IMG/VR virus record: IMGVR_UViG_3300045922_000603
Location: 1-30,338 of that record
DNA length: 30,338 nucleotides
Strand: one strand, 5' to 3'
Source of the DNA: a virus
Positions within the stretch are counted from its first letter, which is position 1, and every line of letters begins with the position of its first letter. The position numbers and the translations under genes are program-made. Positions 16,482 through 23,919 of this stretch are shown one piece after another. The notes beneath the pieces are model-generated. The model was given only the letters and a program-made list of their open reading frames with translations, was not told the origin of the DNA and did no database searches.

Positions 16482-16505
16482 CGGCGGTTGGGAATTGTAT
16501 ATTTG
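16475..16505 (+). promoter_or_regulatory. Promoter for the accessory gene and head block
   Basis: TTG (16475-16477, within TTGACA), 20 nt, TATATTTG (16498-16505). It lies 27 nt before the ATG at 16533. No terminator follows the accessory gene, so this promoter probably also drives the head, lysis and fibre genes to 25706. Confidence 0.8.
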
Positions 16506-16532
16506 CATCGCGAACATATAAGAATAGGAAAT

Positions 16533-17072
16533 ATGCTGGTAAGAGCAGTGAAATATTCGTTTGGTTCGACTGAATCAACAAAATCCGTACTGGCGTTTGA
16601 GTATATCAAGCAAATTATAGAAGACACAAACAGCTTTGCAAAACAGATTAAAACCGCAAAAAGCGGCAGTGTTTTGATGGCATTACACATGTTCATGAGT
16701 ACTTTTTGGGACAAGGGAGCACTTAATAAAACACTGCTGCCGGAAACATGGAAAAAACAATTAGAGCAACGAGCAAGAGAACTCGGGGAGAATATGGTCA
16801 GTTCGATTGGACATTTCAGATTGACAGATACTTCTAATGAAAAACTTTCTATCGATTCTATAAAGCAAGTATTAAAGAAGGCTTACAGCTTCCGCGACGC
16901 GCTGCGAGAAATTGTAAACAAACTGGATAAAATAGATGAATACAAAACAATTCAATATGCGCATGCGGCAGTTGAATTTTACCTGGATTACAGGTGGCGA
17001 ATGGCACAGGATATTAAGCGGCTTATAATAGATGAAGTAAAGAAATATGGCGTAGTGATAAAGTCACAATAA
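16533..17072 (+). CDS. AT-rich accessory protein (moron candidate)
   Basis: A 179-residue protein, not recognised and apparently all-helical, with no membrane segment, signal peptide or metal motif. The start at 16533 follows the promoter; the frame is open to a TTG at 16488, but that precedes the -7 box. G+C is low: 19 of 60 bases at 16801-16860, in contrast to the neighbouring structural genes. It sits alone between a terminator and the protease gene, behind its own promoter. That placement is classic for a moron, an acquired cargo gene expressed independently of virion genes, which may affect host defence or superinfection. The function is unknown. Confidence 0.72.
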   Translation: MLVRAVKYSFGSTESTKSVLAFEYIKQIIEDTNSFAKQIKTAKSGSVLMALHMFMSTFWDKGALNKTLLPETWKKQLEQRARELGENMVSSIGHFRLTDTSNEKLSIDSIKQVLKKAYSFRDALREIVNKLDKIDEYKTIQYAHAAVEFYLDYRWRMAQDIKRLIIDEVKKYGVVIKSQ

Positions 17073-17082
17073 TCAACCGACT

Positions 17083-17631
17083 ATGCTTCGCTATGTTGAA
17101 CTAATTCTATCGGAAGACGAGCCGACCGGTGTGACGGGGGTCTCGATTGTTGACCAGCCTGCCGTGCAGCGCAACTTTGTGTTGTTCGGGCTGCGGTCTG
17201 ATATTGCAATCCCCCAACGGTTCAGCTGGGACGAGGGGTCGCAAACCCTATACGGTGTCCTCATGCTTGCAAACATACCGATATTGCGTTACGGCGATAA
17301 CAACGAGCCGTATTATGTATTTTTCCGACCCGAAACCATCCGCAAAATGATGGTTCGGGCGTCGAAGCGGGGGGCGTTGAATAACGTCAATCTTATGCAC
17401 GATCCAGGCAAAACCATCGACGGAGTCTACTATATCGGCGGCTACCAGGTCGATTCGGCGAAGGGGCTAACCCCCCATTTTGCGACCGGTAAGGTGACCG
17501 ACGGTAGCTGGATCGGAATATACCACATCGATAATTCTGACGTCAAAAACCTTATAAAAGAAGGAAAGTTTCGCGGCTTCTCTATAGAAGGCGAATTTGT
17601 TCACAAAGATGTTCCACTATTTGTCAAGTAA
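17083..17631 (+). CDS. XkdF-like prohead serine protease
   Basis: Cuts scaffold and capsid precursors during head maturation. The 182 residues have the order seen in XkdF-type proteases: SIVDQPAV near the N-terminus (21-28), FFRPETIRKMM (80-90), the active-site histidine in NLMHDPG (H106), and GFSIEGE (165-171) with S167 as the likely nucleophile. The third catalytic residue is not assigned. It lies 10 nt after the accessory gene and one base before the scaffold-like gene, as expected for a protease-scaffold-capsid module. Confidence 0.8.
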   Translation: MLRYVELILSEDEPTGVTGVSIVDQPAVQRNFVLFGLRSDIAIPQRFSWDEGSQTLYGVLMLANIPILRYGDNNEPYYVFFRPETIRKMMVRASKRGALNNVNLMHDPGKTIDGVYYIGGYQVDSAKGLTPHFATGKVTDGSWIGIYHIDNSDVKNLIKEGKFRGFSIEGEFVHKDVPLFVK

Positions 17632-17632
17632 C

Positions 17633-18385
17633 ATGGCAAAGCTTAGTTTTTTGGACCGGCTGCGCGGTCGGTCCGCAAAAGTCCGACGTTTCGGGCTTGT
17701 GCTATTCGGACAGGGCACGATTGAGGGCGGTCAGGCGGTTACCTGGGAAGGTGACCTTGCCGTTGGGACCGTACTGATGGTCGAGGCAACTGACGGTACT
17801 AAGTTGCCCCTGCCGCAAGGTACCTATGCCCTCACAACGGAGACGGGTGAGCAATATACGGTTACCGTTGATGATACGGGCACGATTACCGATTTGCAGC
17901 CCGTAGGCTCCACTGAATCGACCGAGGCAGCTTCGAACCTTACTGCACGCGCGGTCGCGATGCGGGTGTCGCCAAAGGCGAATCAAAACCATATATTCGA
18001 GCAAGTCACGACCTTGGAGGGCGCCGTCTTAGATTGGGATGGCGAGCTTGCGGTCGGAACGACGGTAAACGAGATCGGTGCTGACGGTACGCCCGTGCCC
18101 GCGAACGGTACGTACACGCTCGAAATCAACGGCGAACAGGTGCAAATCACCTGCGAAAACGGTGTCGTCACTGATATGCAAGTCGTTGGAAGCCAAGAAG
18201 CTACGGCTGCACAGGATACACAAGCCATCGCAGCGCTCAAAGCGCGAATTCAGTCACTCGAAAAGCAAGTCGATGCGCTTACGGCTCGATTGGACGTTAC
18301 GAAACAACACTATAGCGCCGCTAAACCAAACGGCACACAGGTAAATAGCCTTGTTGATGTAGCATACAAATTCCGAAATACCTAA
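17633..18385 (+). CDS. Scaffold-like protein with duplicated beta domain
   Basis: A 250-residue protein. After a basic N-terminus (SFLDRLRGRS) come two copies of one domain of about 60-70 residues: the first starts WEGDLAVGTV, the second WDGELAVGTT. Each contains a DGT motif, a GTY strand and a terminal TD-[LM]-Q-x-VGS. A coiled coil (about 197-223, ALKARIQSLEKQVDAL and on) and a short tail follow. Between the prohead protease and the capsid gene, a scaffold role is expected: the coiled coil directs capsid assembly and the protease removes it. An in-frame ATG at 17597 overlaps the protease; 17633 is preferred because it gives a one-base gap and a basic start. Confidence 0.68.
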   Translation: MAKLSFLDRLRGRSAKVRRFGLVLFGQGTIEGGQAVTWEGDLAVGTVLMVEATDGTKLPLPQGTYALTTETGEQYTVTVDDTGTITDLQPVGSTESTEAASNLTARAVAMRVSPKANQNHIFEQVTTLEGAVLDWDGELAVGTTVNEIGADGTPVPANGTYTLEINGEQVQITCENGVVTDMQVVGSQEATAAQDTQAIAALKARIQSLEKQVDALTARLDVTKQHYSAAKPNGTQVNSLVDVAYKFRNT

Positions 18386-18412
18386 CTTGTACCACTATCT
18401 ATAGCAAGAACA

Positions 18413-19408
18413 ATGTCTCTGAAACAATACCACGCATTCGGCTTCGATTTGGCTGGTCTCCCTGCCTATGTGGACCAGCAGCTCGATCAGATTATGCCGA
18501 TGTTGTTCAAAGCGACCCGCTTTTTGGATAACGTCACCATTCAGGAAGGGGTGAAGGGAACCATTCAATGGAACGGAATTAACATTACCGGTACCCTTCG
18601 CTCGAAGGCAGGTTGCGGCTTCAATGATGACGCGACCGTTTCGTTCCCGTCGGTCTCCCTTTCGACCGTTCCCGTTGGGATTGACGTTGCGCTTTGCCGA
18701 CGCGACCTCAACGGGAAGTGGACGCAGATTTTGAATCCACGCGGGGCGCAAAAGGAACTTGAATCGCTCTCGTTCCCCGACGTGCTGACGATTGGAATGA
18801 CGCAACTTGCGGCAACCAAGTGGCAACGGCTGCTATTGCTTGGCGATACCGCGTCGGTGGACGTCGAACTCGTGCATCATGATGGCTTGCTAAAAAAGAT
18901 GGTCACGACCCCCGGCGTTGGGACATATTCGCTGGCAGGTGTGACCGTGACTGACCCTATACAAATCTACGAAGCCATCGAAGACTTCGCACTTTCGTTC
19001 CCAGCCGAAGTTCGAGATAACCCAGGCGTGCAGCCGGCAGTATATGTTGGTTCGACGGTCTACGAGCGAATTCGTAAGGGGCTGTTCAAATTGAACTACT
19101 TCCACGTTGCCCCCGATTCGGAGAACGTCGGAACCAGCCGCGCGCAAATGATGCTACCGCGCTCTGGAGTGTGGCTTCGGAAGTTCCACGAGATCGACGC
19201 CCAGCCGGCGGACTTCGGCGGAACCGCAACGTCTTTGGCTTACGGTGTCGTCGAAAACTATATCGTCGTAGGTACCGACGACCCCGCAGACTACCAGGAC
19301 TTCAATTTGTGGTACGAAACCAGCGACCGTGAAATTCGCGGCTCGATTCAGTGGTATAGCGGTCTGGCACTTTGGCGCCCGAATATGTTCATCCGAACAG
19401 TTGCGTAA
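18413..19408 (+). CDS. Major capsid protein (HK97 fold)
   Basis: A 331-residue protein in the normal position directly after protease and scaffold. An N-terminal helical section (MSLKQYHAFGFDLAGLPAYV) is followed by mixed alpha/beta domains and a C-terminal WYSGLALWRPNMFIRTVA, consistent with HK97-type subunits in which the C-terminal strands belong to the axial domain. The size is typical for a small siphovirus. No covalent crosslinking residues can be assigned by eye. It is followed after about 30 nt by the tail tube gene. Confidence 0.82.
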   Translation: MSLKQYHAFGFDLAGLPAYVDQQLDQIMPMLFKATRFLDNVTIQEGVKGTIQWNGINITGTLRSKAGCGFNDDATVSFPSVSLSTVPVGIDVALCRRDLNGKWTQILNPRGAQKELESLSFPDVLTIGMTQLAATKWQRLLLLGDTASVDVELVHHDGLLKKMVTTPGVGTYSLAGVTVTDPIQIYEAIEDFALSFPAEVRDNPGVQPAVYVGSTVYERIRKGLFKLNYFHVAPDSENVGTSRAQMMLPRSGVWLRKFHEIDAQPADFGGTATSLAYGVVENYIVVGTDDPADYQDFNLWYETSDREIRGSIQWYSGLALWRPNMFIRTVA

Positions 19409-19440
19409 GTCTAACAAGTTCAACAATATAGAGAATTACC

Positions 19441-19953
19441 ATGCCTTGCGAAATTGCAGCGGGTTACGCCCGCAAAACTTGCAGCACGACTGGTGGAATA
19501 AAAGCCGTCTACGTGACGAACTTCGGCGATATTCAGTCGCTAACGAAAGACGCTTCGAACCCCCACCTGGTCACCGCGATCACAATGGAGTCGGGCAAAA
19601 AATTCTACGTTATCGGTATTGAGCCCGAATCGGTATCGTTCACTGAGACGCCGAACGTGAACCCGCAGGGGCGGACGATATATTACGAAACGCAAATCTC
19701 CCTGCAATTGCCCGTGCAAACGGCTGCCGACATCAAGTGGCTACACGACCTAAGTTCGGGCGTTGCCGCGTTCGTCGTCGAACTTAATGACGGCACGAAG
19801 CGGATCATCGGTCACGAATTCGGTTGCTTACGTTCGGGCGGTGATGAGCAATCAGGGCAGGCGTTTGGCGACCCACACGTCGTCAACCTGCAATTCACAT
19901 CGAAAAGTTCGACGCCATCGCCATTCTTTAGCGGTACAGTGCCCACAACATAA
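19441..19953 (+). CDS. Major tail tube protein
   Basis: A 170-residue beta-rich protein that would stack as hexameric rings to form the tail tube. It shows alternating strands, including KKFYVIGIEPESVSFTE and RTIYYETQISLQLPV, a central helix (AADIKWLHDLS) and a C-terminal NLQFTSKSS, a layout consistent with tail tube subunits. It follows the capsid gene, and no sheath gene accompanies it, arguing for a non-contractile tail. The start at 19441 has a short leader and no obvious ribosome site, like the other late genes. Confidence 0.7.
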   Translation: MPCEIAAGYARKTCSTTGGIKAVYVTNFGDIQSLTKDASNPHLVTAITMESGKKFYVIGIEPESVSFTETPNVNPQGRTIYYETQISLQLPVQTAADIKWLHDLSSGVAAFVVELNDGTKRIIGHEFGCLRSGGDEQSGQAFGDPHVVNLQFTSKSSTPSPFFSGTVPTT

Positions 19954-19961
19954 GATTAGTC

Positions 19962-20183
19962 ATGGCTGAGTGGCGACCGAAACCGGAATACAAAGGTAAG
20001 ATTGTGTACATTCCGAAACTCTATAAGGAAGTACACATCACCGATAACGCCGACTTGCTGCGACAGGAGCTGGGGGACTTGTTCGATGTATTTTTCGAGC
20101 GGTCCCCCGCCCCGCCCTCCGAGCGTAATCTCGTAAAAGGCGTAAAAGGCAAAGACTTAGGAAAACCGTCCGAAGATGAGTAA
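19962..20183 (+). CDS. Small unknown protein after the tail tube
   Basis: A 73-residue protein with a hydrophilic N-terminus (RPKPEYKGKIVYIPKLY), a central amphipathic helix (ADLLRQELGDLFDVFFE) and a Lys-rich tail. It overlaps the portal gene by 8 nt. Its position between tail tube and portal suggests a small chaperone or connector role. No motif supports a specific function. Confidence 0.62.
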   Translation: MAEWRPKPEYKGKIVYIPKLYKEVHITDNADLLRQELGDLFDVFFERSPAPPSERNLVKGVKGKDLGKPSEDE

Positions 20184-21894
20184 GGCGCGCGTTACATATG
20201 ATTTTCGGCGAATAGAACCACCCCGTCTGACCTATAGCCCAGCACGGGGTGAATTCTATCGGTATGGAGATGACAACCTCTATCCGTACTATCTCAATGC
20301 GTATCTCGAAAGCCCTATACATAAGGGCATCATCGAAACGAAAGTCTACTACATCACGCAGGCGCGGAAAATCCTATATCCGAATGCCGATGGGCTCTGG
20401 ATTGAAGACGGGCTCACATGGGCGCAATATATGGAGCAGCTTGCCCGCGATTACGAAATCAGCAACCAGGCTTATATAACCGTTCGGCGGGTATCGAACG
20501 GGTGGCTGTTAGGCTCTATACCGTTCTACAAAGTTCGCGTTGGCACGAATTTTGATAAGTATTTCGTTTCCGAAAACTGGACGCGTCCTATAGACAAGAC
20601 GGAAATCCCCGACATATCGCAAATGCCGATAGCTGACCCTCCTGTCGGTCAAATCTATATCTATCGGCTTGCGGCAACCCCTACGCCTGCGCTCTACGAC
20701 TTAGAGAATCGGTATTCGCTAACCTCCCTTGTCTATCCCCAACCGACGTATGCAGGGGGAATATACGCTATCCTTGCCGACATCGAGTCACAGAAATACC
20801 AATACCACGAAATTGCGAATTCGTTCAAAGGCGGTACGCTGGTCGAGCTGCCAGACTTTTTCAAGACCGAAGAAGAACGGGCAGAGATTGCGCGGCGAAT
20901 CAAAGAGGAACTAACCAGCTCCACAAGCGAAACGGGAATTGTTGTGTCGTTCCGTGCCCCTGGCGCCGACCAGGGAGCAAGTATTCAGCCGATTTCTGGT
21001 TCAGACACGGCGGCACGCTATTCGACTGTGCGTCAGGACATTATCACGTCAATTGTTGTCGCGCATTCGGTAACCTCCCCCGAACTTATCGGCGTTGCAA
21101 TCCCTGGGCAACTGGGTGGAACAACGTCGCGCGAAGAGTCGTATGCAATTTTCGAGCAGACCTATATTGCGGGGCGGCGCAACGCGCTTGTAACCGCGAT
21201 TAATAAGGTTTTGAAGCTGCTAAAGGTGCCCGCGCAAATCACCGTCGAACAGCCCGAAACGCAGGGGCAAACGATGGTATCGTTCGCGTCCGTTGATACG
21301 GTCGTTGACTTATTTGCACGGTCGGGGATGCCGCGGTCGAAGGTGTCGGCGTGGATTGCGTCGGAACCCGTCGTGGGGCGTGATGATTGGCATGCGGTCT
21401 TGGAATATACCAGCCATGAAGAATTTCGACCTGCATACAAGCCGACCGAACAAGATTTGATGTTGATTGAAATGGTATCGGCAGGCAGCGACCTAAACCA
21501 TATAATCCAGGCATTCCAGGGCAAGCGGTCGGAAGTCGTCCGGCGGCTTGCAAACCTTATAAAGCTGGGCTATATAAAGATGCCCGACGGGAACAATCCC
21601 CTACGTCCAACCGTCAAGGGGCTTATCGCGATACACGGGCGCCAAAACCTGCGGGTGGTCTATACATACGAAGAGCGCCCCGACGCTCCACCGCTACTGA
21701 CACAGTCGCGCCCGTTTTGCCGGCGAATGCTCTCGCTCAACAAGGCATACACCCGCGACGAGATCGACCGTATTAGCTCGATCATCGGTCGTGACGTATG
21801 GACCTACCGCGGCGGGTGGTACCACAATTGGCAGACGGGGCAAAACGAACCCGCTTGCCGACATGAATGGCGTCAACATCTTGTGCGAATCTAA
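20176..21894 (+). CDS. Portal protein with extra C-terminal domains
   Basis: A 572-residue protein forming the DNA channel at the capsid vertex. The first about 370 residues have the portal pattern: FYRYGDDNLYPYYLNAYLES near the start, a clip region, and a long stem helix region (EEERAEIARRIKEELTS). Two additions follow: a winged-helix-like stretch (about 430-470, EVVRRLANLIKLGYIKMPDG) and a C-terminal Cys/His domain (about 497-572) with C515 in SRPFCRR, YRGGWYHN and C561-x-H563. Similar endings occur in Bacteroidota portals and may be a fused minor head module. The stop shares one base with the next ATG (TAATG). Confidence 0.82.
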   Translation: MSKARVTYDFRRIEPPRLTYSPARGEFYRYGDDNLYPYYLNAYLESPIHKGIIETKVYYITQARKILYPNADGLWIEDGLTWAQYMEQLARDYEISNQAYITVRRVSNGWLLGSIPFYKVRVGTNFDKYFVSENWTRPIDKTEIPDISQMPIADPPVGQIYIYRLAATPTPALYDLENRYSLTSLVYPQPTYAGGIYAILADIESQKYQYHEIANSFKGGTLVELPDFFKTEEERAEIARRIKEELTSSTSETGIVVSFRAPGADQGASIQPISGSDTAARYSTVRQDIITSIVVAHSVTSPELIGVAIPGQLGGTTSREESYAIFEQTYIAGRRNALVTAINKVLKLLKVPAQITVEQPETQGQTMVSFASVDTVVDLFARSGMPRSKVSAWIASEPVVGRDDWHAVLEYTSHEEFRPAYKPTEQDLMLIEMVSAGSDLNHIIQAFQGKRSEVVRRLANLIKLGYIKMPDGNNPLRPTVKGLIAIHGRQNLRVVYTYEERPDAPPLLTQSRPFCRRMLSLNKAYTRDEIDRISSIIGRDVWTYRGGWYHNWQTGQNEPACRHEWRQHLVRI

Positions 21895-22340
21895 TGTTTA
21901 CAAGCGTTGCAGAACTGAAAAACCTATCGGTGCACCTAAGTTCGAACCTTGAAGACAAGGTACTCGAAACGTATCTTACTGGCGTTGATGAACTTGAGAT
22001 TCGCCCGCTATTGGGGGATTATTATCCTATATTGCAGGCGGCATTCGACGCGGACACGCTAACGCCTGAACAACAGGAGCTTGTAACTCTTATAAAGCGG
22101 GCGTGTGTGCGGTGTGTCGAACGCGATGCTGCTATTGGGCTGGCATATAAGATTACGAATGCAGGCTTGGGGGTCTATAGCCCCGACGGCTTCCAAGTGA
22201 AAGACGGTCACCAGATAATCGAATACTTCATTCGCGAAGCCGCGAAAGCCCTACAAGCGGTCAAAACGAAAGTTGACGAAATCACCGGCGCGGCAACGTG
22301 CCGAAGCGATAAGTATATATTGCCAATTGTGATGCGATGA
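21894..22340 (+). CDS. Head-tail connector protein
   Basis: A 148-residue helical protein: an N-terminal SVAELKNLSVHL, a middle DELEIRPLLGDYYPIL, then two long helices. This is the pattern of small head-tail adaptors (gp6-like, as seen in Bacteroidota phages) that bind below the portal. Its gene begins one base within the portal stop and is ATGA-coupled to the first membrane gene. An in-frame ATG at 21867 would overlap the portal gene further and is less likely. Confidence 0.72.
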   Translation: MFTSVAELKNLSVHLSSNLEDKVLETYLTGVDELEIRPLLGDYYPILQAAFDADTLTPEQQELVTLIKRACVRCVERDAAIGLAYKITNAGLGVYSPDGFQVKDGHQIIEYFIREAAKALQAVKTKVDEITGAATCRSDKYILPIVMR

Positions 22341-22564
22341 AAATGTTAGCTGAACAGACTATTCGTGACACCGTACGAGACATGGCAATTATCATCAGCG
22401 GAATGACTATATCCGCACTGCTCAAAGACATAAGTGTCGTTGTGCAAATATTGGTATCGCTGGCAACGTTTATTTTTATCGTGATTCGTATCGTTCAATC
22501 CCTAAAGGAAATGCGCAATGAAAAAGCAACGTCCAAACCCGAAACTCCTGATGCCGACGCTTAG
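22337..22564 (+). CDS. Small membrane protein, holin or antiholin candidate
   Basis: A 75-residue protein with one strong membrane helix (about 31-52, ISVVVQILVSLATFIFIVI) and a weaker hydrophobic stretch before it (AIIISGMTISALL). A charged, acidic C-terminal tail follows. Size, position before the endolysin and overlap with a second membrane gene fit a holin pair. Which of the two forms the lesion cannot be told. Confidence 0.62.
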   Translation: MKMLAEQTIRDTVRDMAIIISGMTISALLKDISVVVQILVSLATFIFIVIRIVQSLKEMRNEKATSKPETPDADA

Positions 22565-22802
22565 CACGTTGGCGGGTATTGTTATTCTTGTTGTGCTCCT
22601 CTATACTGCACCTGCATTCGCCGTCTGGGGCGAAGCGGTCTTAGGTGTCGGCTTGCTCTTAGGCGCACTCGTTGCGGCAGACACGTTTATATTCAGAGAA
22701 TTCAACACGTTGCACGAAATTCGCAATGGCAATGTTGCGTATGCTCTTCTACTTGTTGCCGCTGCTATCGTTATTCTGGCAGCCGCCATCATTGTTGGCT
22801 AA
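22518..22802 (+). CDS. Three-helix membrane protein, holin candidate
   Basis: A 94-residue protein with a basic N-terminus (MKKQRPNPK) and three predicted membrane helices (about 13-35, 39-55 and 72-93), as in class I holins that open the inner membrane at the end of infection. The gene overlaps the previous membrane gene by 47 nt and the endolysin gene by 77 nt. The third helix is encoded by the same DNA, in another frame, as the endolysin's export signal. Confidence 0.68.
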   Translation: MKKQRPNPKLLMPTLSTLAGIVILVVLLYTAPAFAVWGEAVLGVGLLLGALVAADTFIFREFNTLHEIRNGNVAYALLLVAAAIVILAAAIIVG

Positions 22803-23271
22803 CCCCCGCTGGTTGGATACGGCGAAATCCTATATCGGCACGCGGGAGACATCTCCGAACTGCTCCCCCGTGATTGAGCGGTTTTTGGGGCACGTCGGTT
22901 TGCCTTGCGGATATGCCTGGTGTGCAGCATTTGTAGCGTATTGCCTCGACGCGGGTGGGGCAACGTTCCCAACGGTGCGGTCAGCGGGTGCGCGCAAGTA
23001 TATTGTTTCGCGGTCAGTACCCGTAAAGCACGTGTTGAAGGGCTACCAAAGCGTCCAGCCTGGCTGGCTTGCGATATGGACTCGGTCAGCGGCGTGGACG
23101 GGGCATATAGGGTTTGTCGAGCGCGTTATCGCTGATAACCTTATACAGACCATCGAAGGCAATACCGGTTCAGCTGACCTTCGCGACGGAGATGGTGTCT
23201 ATCGCAGGCGGCGGCGGCTGTTCGATATCGGTGACCATTTGCGGATAACTCATTTCACGCCATGCTATTAG
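22726..23271 (+). CDS. Endolysin, NlpC/P60 or CHAP-like peptidase with export signal
   Basis: Degrades the peptidoglycan of the host at lysis. The domain (about residues 27-178) starts with PRWLDTAKSYIGTRE and contains the nucleophile C66 in AWCAAFV, H127 in TGHIGFV and N146 in IEGNTGS, the Cys-His-Asn arrangement of NlpC/P60 or CHAP cysteine peptidases. The ATG at 22726 gives an N-terminal hydrophobic segment (MLFYLLPLLSLFWQ) ending near residues 24-25 in LLA, so it is probably exported by the Sec system or held as a signal anchor. The first 77 nt lie inside the holin-like gene. The last 10 nt overlap the spanin gene. Confidence 0.82.
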   Translation: MAMLRMLFYLLPLLSLFWQPPSLLANPRWLDTAKSYIGTRETSPNCSPVIERFLGHVGLPCGYAWCAAFVAYCLDAGGATFPTVRSAGARKYIVSRSVPVKHVLKGYQSVQPGWLAIWTRSAAWTGHIGFVERVIADNLIQTIEGNTGSADLRDGDGVYRRRRRLFDIGDHLRITHFTPCY

Positions 23272-23633
23272 CGTTATTTTCAGCGGTTGTACTTTCTGGG
23301 TGTTGTTCCCCAACCGTTATCGAGCGGACGGTTCGGGATACGGTTGTGACCGTGCAGCCCGAATATATAGACCGTTATATCCCTGTTGTGGTGCACGATA
23401 CCGATACGATTATTGCCGCGGCGGGGCGGGATACGGTGACCGTGTATAAGAGCCGCAACCTTGTGCACGCAAAAATCTATCGGGACACAATCTACGTCCC
23501 CGTCAAATCGATTCAGACGGTCGAACGAGTTGTGCAGCATACCCCCTCCACCGTAGAACGCTGGTGGTGGTGGATTGTGATAATCGCAATTTTAGCGTTG
23601 TTCGGAATCTATAGGATATTTCGCCGTGGTTAG
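23262..23633 (+). CDS. Unimolecular spanin (lipoprotein with C-terminal membrane helix)
   Basis: A 123-residue protein with a lipobox LSGC (11-14; lipidation at C14) at the N-terminus and a membrane helix at the C-terminus (about 101-119, WWWWIVIIAILALFGIY) followed by RIFRRG. The periplasmic middle is rich in Val, Thr and Asp. A lipid anchor in the outer membrane plus an inner-membrane anchor in one protein is the layout of u-spanins, which fuse the two membranes in the last step of lysis. The lipoprotein signal lacks Lys or Arg after the Met, which is atypical. It overlaps the endolysin gene by 10 nt and the next gene by 8 nt. This implies a diderm host. Confidence 0.72.
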   Translation: MLLALFSAVVLSGCCSPTVIERTVRDTVVTVQPEYIDRYIPVVVHDTDTIIAAAGRDTVTVYKSRNLVHAKIYRDTIYVPVKSIQTVERVVQHTPSTVERWWWWIVIIAILALFGIYRIFRRG

Positions 23634-23919
23634 GTGGCAATCATTCAAAACTGGTGAAGACGTTCGCGTGCATGTAATTTTGCAGCGTGACGTAACGGGC
23701 TATACCTTCGCCTCGACGTTGCGGCGGCTCGACGGACGTATAGCAGCGGTTGGCACGGTTGTTGTAGCTGACCCAGCCAAGGGCGAAGTTTATATAGAGT
23801 TCCCCCGCACGCTACCGGCGGGGCGGTATTATACCGACTTGAAATACACCAACGGCACGAACTTCGAAAACATTGAAGGCTATATCTGGATCGAAATATG
23901 CCCAGCGGCAACCCTGTAA
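23626..23919 (+). CDS. Small baseplate / fibre-attachment protein (BppU-like)
   Basis: A 97-residue beta-sandwich-like protein from a GTG start. The pattern of strands (DVRVHVIL, EVYIEFP, GRYYTDLKYTNG) recalls the N-terminal domain of siphophage upper baseplate proteins that link receptor-binding proteins to the tail tip. It follows the spanin gene and overlaps the next small fibre gene by 22 nt. The assignment is based on a short pattern. Confidence 0.55.
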   Translation: MVRWQSFKTGEDVRVHVILQRDVTGYTFASTLRRLDGRIAAVGTVVVADPAKGEVYIEFPRTLPAGRYYTDLKYTNGTNFENIEGYIWIEICPAATL

